Source: Desulfobulbaceae bacterium
Lineage (GTDB): Bacteria > Desulfobacterota > Desulfobulbia > Desulfobulbales > Desulfobulbaceae
Direction: 5' to 3'
Assembly (NCBI GenBank): GCA_026990725.1
Contig: JALXCX010000284.1
Coordinates: 1-5,335 of the forward strand
Length of the DNA: 5,335 bases
Under the pieces are notes generated by a model. The model did not search any database and was not told the origin of the DNA. It saw only the letters and a program-made list of their open reading frames with translations. Below are positions 1 through 5,335 of the stretch, one piece after another. The first letter of the stretch is position 1, and every line of letters starts with the position of its first letter. The position numbers and the translations under genes are program-made.

Positions 1-1235
1 TCTGAACTCCCGGCTATACCTGCCATTACCCGATCCTGGTCCTGTCGGGTCTGTAGACGACCAACAAACCAGGTGCCGATATTAGCCAGTCCTTTATAAT
101 CAAGATCAACCGGATTCTGGGTTGAAAGGACAATTCCAAGTCCGTAGGCCCTTGCCTGTTTCAGTAAAAGTAACATCGGCTTTTTGGACGGAGGATTAGC
201 ACTCGGCGGGAAATAGCCAAAGATTTCATCCATATACAGCAAACAACGCAATCCACTGCTTCCTTCCTGCTGCCGCATCCAGGCTATAAGCCTGCCCAAC
301 AGCATGGTGACAAAAAACATGCGTTCATCATCGCTTAAATGGGCAATCGAAAAAATAGAGACCTGTGGTTTCCCTGATGGACTATATAAAAAATCTTCAA
401 TTCTCAACGCCTTGCCTGCTGTCCACCCACTAAAGGCCGGGCTTGCCAGAATATTATTGAGCTGCATGGCAAGATTCATCCGCTGCTGCTGAGGAAAAAA
501 CACATCGGTTGGCAATGTTCCTATTTTGGCAAAAGGGGGATTAACAACAGCCCCGATCAACTTTTCCAGAGACACATCCTGTTGTTTGCGCCAATAATAA
601 AGAAGAAGGGATGAGAGTAAAATATGCTCCCGGCTCTGCAAAGGATCAGCTTTTATTCCCACCAGAGACAAGATCGAACCAACCGAAGAATTGACTAAAC
701 TGGAAACGACATCATTTTCCTGCAATATCCTTTGATCGGGTGCTTCCATGCTGGCAAGCACAGAAACCGGCCGCCCGGAACTGCTCCCCGGAGTATAGAC
801 CTCAAAATCAACACTTTCACGCATTCTGGAAATTCGTGTTTTATCCTGATCCCAGAAAGTTATCCCCTTCTCCCAGGTTGCAGCTGTTTGGACGGCGAGT
901 TCCTCTCGGGTTAAACCTTTCTGCTCTGCTTCATTCTCATCAATCCAGGGTGAAAAATCCTCCGGGGCCAGCTCGGGAAAGGACAGAAGAAGATTAACCA
1001 TATCTCCTTTGGGGTCAATCACCAGTGCGGGAAGTCTGTCTAGAGCAGCCTCTTCGAGCAAATCTATACCAAGCCCGGTTTTACCGCTGCCGGTCATACC
1101 GATAATGGCGGCATGGGTTGTCAAGTGTTTATTCTTATAAAGCAATGGGTTTTGTGTTGTCTTTCCTGTAGCCGGATCAAGTTCCCGCCCCAGATAAAAA
1201 AGATCCATTTTTTCATAATTTTTTGCACCGGCCAT
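1..1235 (-). CDS. HerA/FtsK-superfamily DNA-translocase-like ATPase (DUF87/COG0433 type), 3' end beyond the window
   Basis: The frame is open from an ATG at 1235 to the left edge, giving 411 complete codons and no stop, so the C-terminal part is missing. Residues 46-53 (GMTGSGKT) are a Walker A loop. DPKGD at 74-78 is the strand-and-turn after it that HerA/VirB4-type ATPases conserve. LLYMDE at 332-337 is Walker B, with D336 and the likely catalytic E337. STQNP at 371-375 gives a polar sensor residue (Q373). The whole resembles the widespread bacterial HerA-domain 'ATP-binding protein' family, recalled as roughly 800 residues, so about half is visible. HerA relatives are usually hexameric cytoplasmic motors that pump DNA; the role of this subfamily is not established to my knowledge. 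The start is supported by a GGGGGA ribosome site (1242-1247) six bases upstream and an in-frame TAG 24 bases upstream. The gene is divergent from the zinc-ribbon helicase. Motor identity is secure; the biological role is not. Confidence 0.9.
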   Translation of the reverse strand, partial: MAGAKNYEKMDLFYLGRELDPATGKTTQNPLLYKNKHLTTHAAIIGMTGSGKTGLGIDLLEEAALDRLPALVIDPKGDMVNLLLSFPELAPEDFSPWIDENEAEQKGLTREELAVQTAATWEKGITFWDQDKTRISRMRESVDFEVYTPGSSSGRPVSVLASMEAPDQRILQENDVVSSLVNSSVGSILSLVGIKADPLQSREHILLSSLLLYYWRKQQDVSLEKLIGAVVNPPFAKIGTLPTDVFFPQQQRMNLAMQLNNILASPAFSGWTAGKALRIEDFLYSPSGKPQVSIFSIAHLSDDERMFFVTMLLGRLIAWMRQQEGSSGLRCLLYMDEIFGYFPPSANPPSKKPMLLLLKQARAYGLGIVLSTQNPVDLDYKGLANIGTWFVGRLQTRQDQDRVMAGIAGSS

Positions 1236-1423
1236 GCACTGTCCCCCAAAAATATTCTATTTTATTGATATGAATGGTAGTTTCTGATTGAATAGAGGAA
1301 GAGAATAAAATGCCCTGCCGCAAACCGACCGGGTAGCAAACTGTTACAGGCCCCCAACAGGCAATAAGCCCCACGAGAAACAAACAAAAGAAAGGCCACC
1401 TCAAGTCACATCCTGGAGCAACC
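1236..1423. promoter_or_regulatory. Divergent intergenic region between HerA-like and helicase genes
   Basis: These 188 bases separate two divergent start codons and must hold promoters for both unless transcription enters from elsewhere. The part near the HerA-like gene (about 1248-1312) is A+T rich, and the remainder is G+C richer. Leftward, TAGAAT (1254-1259) and TAAAAT (1259-1264) resemble -10 boxes, but neither has a convincing -35 box. TAGAAT would also put the transcript start almost on the ribosome site. A short 5-bp inverted repeat (1341-1345 with 1356-1360) is too weak to call an operator. No sigma-54 type GG/GC pair was recognised. Confidence 0.5.
1265..1293 (+). promoter_or_regulatory. 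Weak candidate sigma-70-type promoter for the helicase gene
   Basis: TTGATA at 1265-1270 matches the -35 consensus at five of six positions. After a 17-base spacer, TTGAAT at 1288-1293 matches the -10 consensus at four of six. If used, it would leave an untranslated leader of roughly 120 bases before the ATG at 1424. In A+T-rich DNA such a match can arise by chance, so this is only a candidate. TAAAAT at 1306-1311 is a better -10 box but has no -35 partner. Confidence 0.25.
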
Positions 1424-3202
1424 ATGAATCACAGGGATCCGGTTACTGATTTCTACAAAAAACAATTACCAGAAGCAGAAGTTAAAAACAACATTCTTAC
1501 GGCACCTTGCCCTTTTTGTGAGCAGAATGGCAAAGAAGAAAAAAGCACGTTGATTGTTTCCTTAAATCCCGAAAGCTTTTTCCACGGCTACTTTCGCTGC
1601 CATAACCGTTGCGCACCCGGCGGGTTTCCCCTTCATTTTGGACGACAGCTCAACATCGATCTCAAACAGGTACCGGGATTTGACCCGGACCGAGATTATG
1701 CTGTATCAAAAGTTGAATATCCCATGAAAAATCTGAATCAGGAAATTCTTGGTTTTACAGGAAAATTAACAGAAGAGCTAACTACCCGTTTTGCTCAATC
1801 CGGGATCTCTGGTGAAGTCCTGCAGGAAATGCAGATAGGCTATAATGGCCGCTATCTTGTTTACCCGTATTTCCAGACCGATGGCAACTGTTATTCAGCA
1901 CGCTGTGTTCATCCTGAACGTCCCGAGGATACCTTCTGGTATGGTAATGAGGATTTCTTTACAGAAAGATTCAGAATTTTCAATGTCGAAGAGCTCACGC
2001 GTTGTGAAAACGGCAGTCTTCTCATCGTTGAAGGGGAAGAAAATCTTCTTCCCCTCAAGCAACTGGGGCTTCCCGTCATTGCCATGCCCACAGCCGCGGA
2101 CTTTGTCCATCTGAGCAGTGAAAAACTGACCTGGATTAGAACCATCTTTTTATGTGTCAATAATTCGCCAGAGTCAACAACAGCCGCCAGGGAACTCGCG
2201 GCACGGCTTGGTTATAAAATCAGGCTGATCCAATGGGATGACAAAACTGCCAAGCATTACAACCTTACCCGTCTGGCCATTGAAAATGGTAATGATTTTC
2301 AAAAAAAGGCTTTTTCTCTCATAAAAAATGCCAAATCCTTTTCTCCTTTTGGCTCACCGGAAAGAGAATATCTTCATTTTCAAAATCAGTTCGTCCTGGA
2401 ATCTGGTGAGAGTTATATGACCATGAGATCAGGCTTTAAGAAACTTGACCAGTCCCTGGGCGGAATTCACGGCATTAATATTATGGGCGGCCTCCCCAAA
2501 GCCGGGAAGTCCTCGTTTTTTATTCAAATAGCTTCGGAAATGGCCCAACGCAAAATACCGGTCATTTATTATGATTTTGAAAACGGTCGCCAGAAAATCT
2601 ACCAGAGAATTCTCTGTCGCCTCAGCAGGCTCACCAACGACCAGATTAAAGACGGAGAGTTAACTCAAGAAGAACAAACCCGGCTGCAGACAGCACGTAC
2701 CAAACTGCAACACATGCTCCCCTGGTTCCGGGTGGTTACCGACAGGAAACTCACCCCTAAGCTCATGCGTAGCCATATTGATTTTTTACGCCATGAAACA
2801 AATTCAGAATACACCGTCGTTGTCATAGACAGTCTGCATAAACTACCGTTTAAGGACTTTTCCGAGCGTAGAACCGGCATAGACGCCTGGCTGCGGCAAA
2901 TTGAAACCATTCGTGACGAACTCAGTGTTGCTTTTCTGGTGATTTCGGAACTGACAAGAGGAGAAGACGGCCGATATGACAGTCAGCCTCAGCTGGGTGC
3001 CTTTAAAGGCTCAGGAGATATTGAGTATTCTGCTGACAACGCCATGGTTCTGCTGCCGCAATGGGATCCTTTTGGTGACGATCCTGTCGAAAAACGCCAT
3101 AACGACCTCTGGCTGGTGGCAAGCCGAGAACATAGCCCGGGAAAAATCGGTGCCTACCGGATCGATTACCCTTTCTGGGGTTTTGATGAAATGCTTTCCT
3201 GA
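1424..3202 (+). CDS. Zinc-ribbon / TOPRIM-like / DnaB-type helicase (T7 gp4- or Twinkle-like architecture)
   Basis: This 592-residue protein has three recognisable parts. Residues 29-63 form a Cys4 zinc ribbon (C29-x2-C32, then C59-x3-C63), like the DNA-binding finger of CHC2/T7-type primases. Residues about 197-290 look like a TOPRIM fold: LIVEGEE at 200-206 supplies the motif-I glutamate E203, but the usual DxD is replaced by VNNS at 245-248. Residues about 335-592 are a RecA/DnaB-type ATPase with Walker A GLPKAGKS (356-363), a DnaB-like strand ending in E386, Walker B VVVIDS (465-470), and a DnaB-type motif around GSGDIEYSAD (529-538). R568 could be an arginine finger. The expected role is ATP-driven unwinding or remodelling of DNA, possibly with lost or altered primer synthesis. 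The start has GGAG (1415-1418) five bases upstream. No phage or plasmid genes flank it here, so it may be a domesticated replication protein. Its partner could be the divergent HerA-like ATPase (inference). A RepA/KaiC-like ATPase is an alternative name for the C-terminal domain. Confidence 0.9.
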   Translation: MNHRDPVTDFYKKQLPEAEVKNNILTAPCPFCEQNGKEEKSTLIVSLNPESFFHGYFRCHNRCAPGGFPLHFGRQLNIDLKQVPGFDPDRDYAVSKVEYPMKNLNQEILGFTGKLTEELTTRFAQSGISGEVLQEMQIGYNGRYLVYPYFQTDGNCYSARCVHPERPEDTFWYGNEDFFTERFRIFNVEELTRCENGSLLIVEGEENLLPLKQLGLPVIAMPTAADFVHLSSEKLTWIRTIFLCVNNSPESTTAARELAARLGYKIRLIQWDDKTAKHYNLTRLAIENGNDFQKKAFSLIKNAKSFSPFGSPEREYLHFQNQFVLESGESYMTMRSGFKKLDQSLGGIHGINIMGGLPKAGKSSFFIQIASEMAQRKIPVIYYDFENGRQKIYQRILCRLSRLTNDQIKDGELTQEEQTRLQTARTKLQHMLPWFRVVTDRKLTPKLMRSHIDFLRHETNSEYTVVVIDSLHKLPFKDFSERRTGIDAWLRQIETIRDELSVAFLVISELTRGEDGRYDSQPQLGAFKGSGDIEYSADNAMVLLPQWDPFGDDPVEKRHNDLWLVASREHSPGKIGAYRIDYPFWGFDEMLS

Positions 3203-3224
3203 AGGATACGAACTCAGGAAAGCA
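3192..3224. terminator. Perfect 11-bp inverted repeat between convergent genes, probable bidirectional terminator
   Basis: TGCTTTCCTGA (3192-3202) is the exact reverse complement of TCAGGAAAGCA (3214-3224), with an 11-base loop between. The left arm includes the TGA stop of the helicase gene, and the right arm lies 16 bases before the last base of the leftward receiver-like gene. Five of eleven stem pairs are G:C. There is no T run after it on the plus strand and only a short TTT-containing stretch on the minus strand, so it is not a textbook intrinsic terminator. Its place between converging genes makes a transcription barrier or mRNA 3'-end stabiliser the likeliest role. Confidence 0.6.
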
Positions 3225-3239
3225 AATAGAAAGACAACT

Positions 3240-3611
3240 TCAAGTTCCCAAAACCTCCCGCAACCGTCCAAGCAGCGGGGTTACATCCATTGCAGCAGGA
3301 GGAGAAGGTATCCGGGGGAGGAGCCCCAGACCTTCGGTTGCTTCATGAAAATCATCTTCATTCATGGTGCTTACAACAGCAATGTTCACCAGCGCATTTA
3401 TCTTCAAAAGCTCCATGGCCAAATCAAGGGGGGCCATGTCTTCCAAATGATAATCAACGATAACAAGACTCGGTGGCTGCCGGCGAACCTGATCAAGAAC
3501 ATCTGTTGCCGACGCAGTTACATCTAAATCAACTTCGTCAACTGCGTGGAGCGCATCGATAAAGCCCTTAATGGCTTCCTGACGTTTGCTGACAAGCAGA
3601 ATTTTGACCAT
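3240..3611 (-). CDS. Stand-alone degenerate response-regulator receiver domain
   Basis: This 123-residue protein is the size of one receiver domain with no output domain. It begins with a hydrophobic strand (VKILLV, residues 2-7). VIVDYHLEDM at 50-59 matches the receiver beta-3 motif, placing D53 at the phosphorylation site, and S81 in VVST corresponds to the conserved Thr/Ser of beta-4. Two key elements are missing. The acidic Mg-binding pair after beta-1 is replaced by S8-K9, and the Lys-Pro of beta-5 appears as R100-I101-P102. Normal phosphorylation is therefore doubtful and it may signal by protein contact. The ATG is preceded by AGGAGG (3620-3625) with an 8-base spacer. It follows the NifX-family gene by 76 bases in the same direction, so it is probably the last gene of that operon and may regulate or bind the cofactor machinery (inference). 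Fold assignment is fairly sure; function is not. Confidence 0.85.
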   Translation of the reverse strand: MVKILLVSKRQEAIKGFIDALHAVDEVDLDVTASATDVLDQVRRQPPSLVIVDYHLEDMAPLDLAMELLKINALVNIAVVSTMNEDDFHEATEGLGLLPRIPSPPAAMDVTPLLGRLREVLGT

Positions 3612-3687
3612 CCTTTTCTCCTCCTGAACAATAAACTAATCGACCAATATCTGTAATCTGGCGGATAAAACACCGGACTGAAAACGG

Positions 3688-4068
3688 CTATTTGGGACCA
3701 CCACCGCCGCCGCAGGTGAACTCGGTGGTAAAAACCTTGAGCTGACCATCCACAAAAGCCTGTACAGCCTGGCCTACAGTTGCTGCTCCCTGGGCAAAAA
3801 AGACATCAATATTCAACTGGTTAAAGGCCATCAAAGGACGCATGCCCATCCCGCCTGCCAGTAAAACCTGGACGCCGTTATCTGCGAGGTACTGCACCGG
3901 TGCCATGCACCCTCCCTGCTGGTGTGGAACACTTGGCAGGGTACGAACATTTTTTATTTCACCGTCTTCAATATCAACAAGTGTATAGAGATCACAATGA
4001 CCAAAATGCTGGCCAAAGACGGCATCAAGGCCGCCGGGTTCTGTTGAGGGAATTCCAACTGTTGTCAT
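3688..4068 (-). CDS. NifB/NifX-family (dinitrogenase iron-molybdenum cofactor type) metal-cluster-binding protein
   Basis: The 126-residue product fits the small Nitro_FeMo-Co domain family (PF02579: NifX, NafY, the C-terminal part of NifB, archaeal MTH1175 and Desulfovibrio orange protein). Members bind or carry Mo/Fe-S type clusters in the cytoplasm. Visible hallmarks are FGQHFGHC (18-25), with H24 and C25 as likely ligands; QGGCMAP (51-57), with C54; the glycine turn AGGMGMRPL (71-79); and a conserved-looking end of the domain (VGQAVQAFVDGQL, 98-110). After the domain comes a tail with C119 followed by five glycines, a possible extra metal ligand. The start has a full AAGGAGG ribosome site (4077-4083), 8 bases from ATG. 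It lies 49 bases after the ferredoxin-MinD gene in the same direction, the arrangement expected for a cofactor carrier served by that ATPase. It is not clearly the Desulfovibrio ORP itself, and no nitrogenase gene is in view, so a nif role is not implied. Confidence 0.9.
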   Translation of the reverse strand: MTTVGIPSTEPGGLDAVFGQHFGHCDLYTLVDIEDGEIKNVRTLPSVPHQQGGCMAPVQYLADNGVQVLLAGGMGMRPLMAFNQLNIDVFFAQGAATVGQAVQAFVDGQLKVFTTEFTCGGGGGPK

Positions 4069-4076
4069 AAGAGAAG

Positions 4077-4083
4077 CCTCCTT
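4077..4083 (-). promoter_or_regulatory. Strong ribosome binding site for the NifX-family gene
   Basis: The minus strand reads AAGGAGG here, complementary to the 16S rRNA tail, 8 bases before the ATG at 4068. It lies in a 49-base A+T-rich spacer after the ATPase stop codon, which suggests independent, efficient initiation rather than coupling to the gene before it. I see no terminator in this spacer. Confidence 0.8.
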
Positions 4084-4117
4084 AAAATACTATTATCAAA
4101 AATAAAAATACTTAATA

Positions 4118-4990
4118 TCAGGAAAGTTGCCTGATTATTTCCTGCCATGTTGTGGTAATTTCACTGCCAAGATCTGTTGTACCAAGTTCGGTTACCGCAA
4201 GTCTTTGGACCATTGCCTCGGTAATAACCGGGTCATGGGATAGTTTTCCAACGACTGCGTAGTCATTTTCCCGACAAAATAACTCTATATTTTCTGTTTC
4301 TTCCAAATTGAGATCATATTTATTTATAATCACTGCGGTCGGTACTTTGAAATGATCGCACAATGAGGCAACCCGTTCTAAATCGTGTCGCCCCGATGGT
4401 GTGGGTTCAGTCACCAGAACGGCAAGACTTGTTCCGGAAAGAGAGCTGATCACCGGACATCCTATTCCCGGTGCGCCATCACACAAAATAAGATCAAGTC
4501 CCTGTTCCTCGGCAAGTTCCTTTGCTTCCTGTTTGAGTAGAGCAACGAGACGACCTGAGTTTTCTTCGCCGGGAAAAAGTCTGGCATGCACCATAGGGCC
4601 AAAACGAGTCGTCGAAATAAACCACTGGCCGCAATGTGTTTCCGGAAAATTAATCGCCTCATCAGGACAAAACTCCACACACACCTTGCACCCTTCACAG
4701 CGAAGCGCATCTATTGAATACTGGCCGTTGGCATGGTGAAGAACAGCTCCATAACGACACATCTCCTGACACAAGCCGCATTGCTGACACTTATCGGCAT
4801 CAATTTCCGCCACATTACCTGCCCAGAATTCCACTTCTTTTTCATGATGCGGGTCAAGCAACAGATGCAGGTCCGGCGCGTCCACATCGAGGTCACAAAG
4901 CACCTTGCCCCTAGCAAGATGCGCAAAAGCAGCTGTCAACGATGTCTTTCCTGTGCCGCCTTTACCGCTTATGATAAGTATCTCACGCAC
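4118..4990 (-). CDS. MinD/ParA-family P-loop ATPase with two [4Fe-4S] ferredoxin-type motifs
   Basis: This is a 290-residue cytoplasmic ATPase of the MinD/Mrp group found beside NifX-family genes in anaerobes. Residues 9-16 (GKGGTGKT) are the deviant Walker A, with signature lysine K10 and K15. DLDVDAPD (33-40) is the switch I-like segment. The ferredoxin insert holds C68-C71-C74-C78 and C98-C101-C104-C108, both CxxCxxCxxxC, enough for two [4Fe-4S] clusters. CDGAPGIGCPV (170-180) is the Walker B/switch II region, with D171 and an extra cysteine C178. The family is thought to load or transfer Fe-S or Mo-containing clusters. I place the start at GTG 4990: AGGAGG lies six bases upstream and the family motif begins at once. 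An in-frame ATG at 5059 would add 23 unrelated residues inside the preceding gene. The first 8 bases overlap the stop of that gene, indicating translational coupling. Confidence 0.93.
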   Translation of the reverse strand: MREILIISGKGGTGKTSLTAAFAHLARGKVLCDLDVDAPDLHLLLDPHHEKEVEFWAGNVAEIDADKCQQCGLCQEMCRYGAVLHHANGQYSIDALRCEGCKVCVEFCPDEAINFPETHCGQWFISTTRFGPMVHARLFPGEENSGRLVALLKQEAKELAEEQGLDLILCDGAPGIGCPVISSLSGTSLAVLVTEPTPSGRHDLERVASLCDHFKVPTAVIINKYDLNLEETENIELFCRENDYAVVGKLSHDPVITEAMVQRLAVTELGTTDLGSEITTTWQEIIRQLS

Positions 4991-5335
4991 GGGAAACCTC
5001 CTGCTGCTTTGATCCGGCCAATTCCCCGATCTTCTTTTGCAAAGAAACAAACAGCCCACGCATATCTTCTGAAATGTCTGCTACCACCCGACCCTTTGAA
5101 TACGCCTCGGCAATCGCACGGTCATAGGGTATTTCAGCAAGAACAGGAATTTTTTTCTCCTGGCAGAATTGTTGAATTTCGTTATCTCCCAGACCGGCCC
5201 GGTTTATGACAACGCCCATGGGTTTCTTAAAAGGAGAAAAGGCTTCCCACGCCAAAACAAAATCGTGAAAACCAAAGGGTGTGGAGTCTGTCACCAGAAC
5301 AATCACATCGGAATCAATAACAGAGGTCACAGCAG
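4983..5335 (-). CDS. MinD/ParA-family P-loop ATPase, C-terminal part only (5' end beyond the window)
   Basis: The frame is open from the right edge to a TGA at 4983-4985, giving 116 residues. The visible part begins with the strand after switch II (SVIDSDVIVLVTDSTPFG), continues through GVVINRAG, the MinD adenine-binding region, and ends in the usual C-terminal helices. It aligns along its length with the next gene (VLVTDSTPFGFHD against VLVTEPTPSGRHD; VVINRAG against VIINKYD), so the two are paralogues. A GTG at 5328-5330 could start an ORF, but the family motifs require about 150 more N-terminal residues and the frame stays open to the edge, so it is read as truncated. Walker A and any ferredoxin cysteines lie outside the window. 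Paired ATPases of this kind, typically both with ferredoxin inserts, are usual in ORP-type loci, where they may form heterodimers (inference). Its end overlaps the next gene by 8 bases. Confidence 0.9.
   Translation of the reverse strand, partial: AVTSVIDSDVIVLVTDSTPFGFHDFVLAWEAFSPFKKPMGVVINRAGLGDNEIQQFCQEKKIPVLAEIPYDRAIAEAYSKGRVVADISEDMRGLFVSLQKKIGELAGSKQQEVSRA
4997..5002 (-). promoter_or_regulatory. Ribosome binding site fixing the GTG start of the ferredoxin-MinD gene
   Basis: The minus strand reads AGGAGG, six bases before the GTG at 4990, and lies inside the final codons of the preceding ATPase gene. This decides the start in favour of GTG over the upstream in-frame ATG at 5059 and supports coupled translation of the two paralogous ATPases. 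Confidence 0.85.

Noticed and set aside
304..492. Short plus-strand ORFs around 304-997 in the left part of the window.
   Set aside because: The minus strand reads continuously as the HerA-like ATPase through this whole stretch, with Walker A and Walker B motifs in frame.
1341..1360. CTGTT...AACAG inverted repeat in the divergent intergenic region, considered as an operator.
   Set aside because: A 5-bp stem with a 10-base loop is expected by chance and no second copy was seen.
1213..1425. A 70-codon minus-strand ORF across the divergent intergenic region, with a hydrophobic stretch (FFCLFLVGLIACWG) that could pass for a membrane segment.
   Set aside because: Its ATG overlaps the helicase start codon on the other strand, there is no convincing ribosome site, its end overlaps the HerA-like start in another frame, and it would occupy the only promoter space for both flanking genes. 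A chance ORF is likelier than a small membrane protein.
2976..3527. A 183-codon plus-strand ORF spanning the end of the helicase gene and most of the receiver-like gene.
   Set aside because: It overlaps two well-supported genes in other frames, shows no domain-like pattern, and has no ribosome site.
3688..4068. Assigning nifX, or a nitrogenase maturation role, to the small cofactor-binding gene.
   Set aside because: No nitrogenase structural or nif assembly gene is visible, and the MinD-type neighbours fit ORP/MTH1175-type loci better, so no gene symbol is given.
4733..5209. A 158-codon plus-strand ORF opposite the two MinD-type ATPases.
   Set aside because: It lies antisense to clear family motifs on the minus strand and has no recognisable features; it is a shadow of the coding strand.

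Overview
The window looks like chromosomal DNA from an anaerobic deltaproteobacterium (Desulfobacterota), perhaps a Desulfobulbaceae-like sulfate reducer or sulfur disproportionator. The clue is the right-hand cluster: tandem MinD-type ATPases (the complete one carries two [4Fe-4S] motifs), a NifB/NifX-family cofactor-binding protein and a receiver-like protein, a combination typical of strict anaerobes and close to the 'orange protein' (ORP) loci of Desulfovibrio. The taxonomic guess rests on gene content only. No rRNA, tRNA, CRISPR array, insertion sequence or integrase was seen.

Left half (1-3202): two divergent genes share a 188-bp intergenic region. Leftward runs the N-terminal half of a large HerA/FtsK-superfamily ATPase (411 codons visible, truncated by the left edge). 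Rightward runs a 592-residue protein with the layout of phage T7 gp4 or Twinkle: Cys4 zinc ribbon, TOPRIM-like segment, and a RecA/DnaB-type helicase domain. Its TOPRIM part keeps the first glutamate but appears to have lost the DxD acidic motif, so it may be a helicase with a vestigial primase half. Both proteins are predicted P-loop motors acting on DNA. Whether they work together is inference from their adjacency.

Right half (3240-5335): four genes run leftward, probably as one transcript that enters from beyond the right edge. In order of transcription they are a MinD-type ATPase (3' end only), a second MinD-type ATPase with a two-cluster ferredoxin insert (overlapping the first by 8 nt and starting at GTG), a NifB/NifX-family protein with a Cys-Gly-rich tail, and a stand-alone degenerate receiver domain. 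The likely theme is ATP- and Fe-S-dependent assembly or handling of a metal-sulfur cofactor, with the receiver-like protein as a possible regulatory or partner subunit. The two halves converge at 3203-3239, where a perfect 11-bp inverted repeat overlaps the helicase stop codon and probably acts as a transcription barrier.

No stretch longer than 300 bases lacks a gene.
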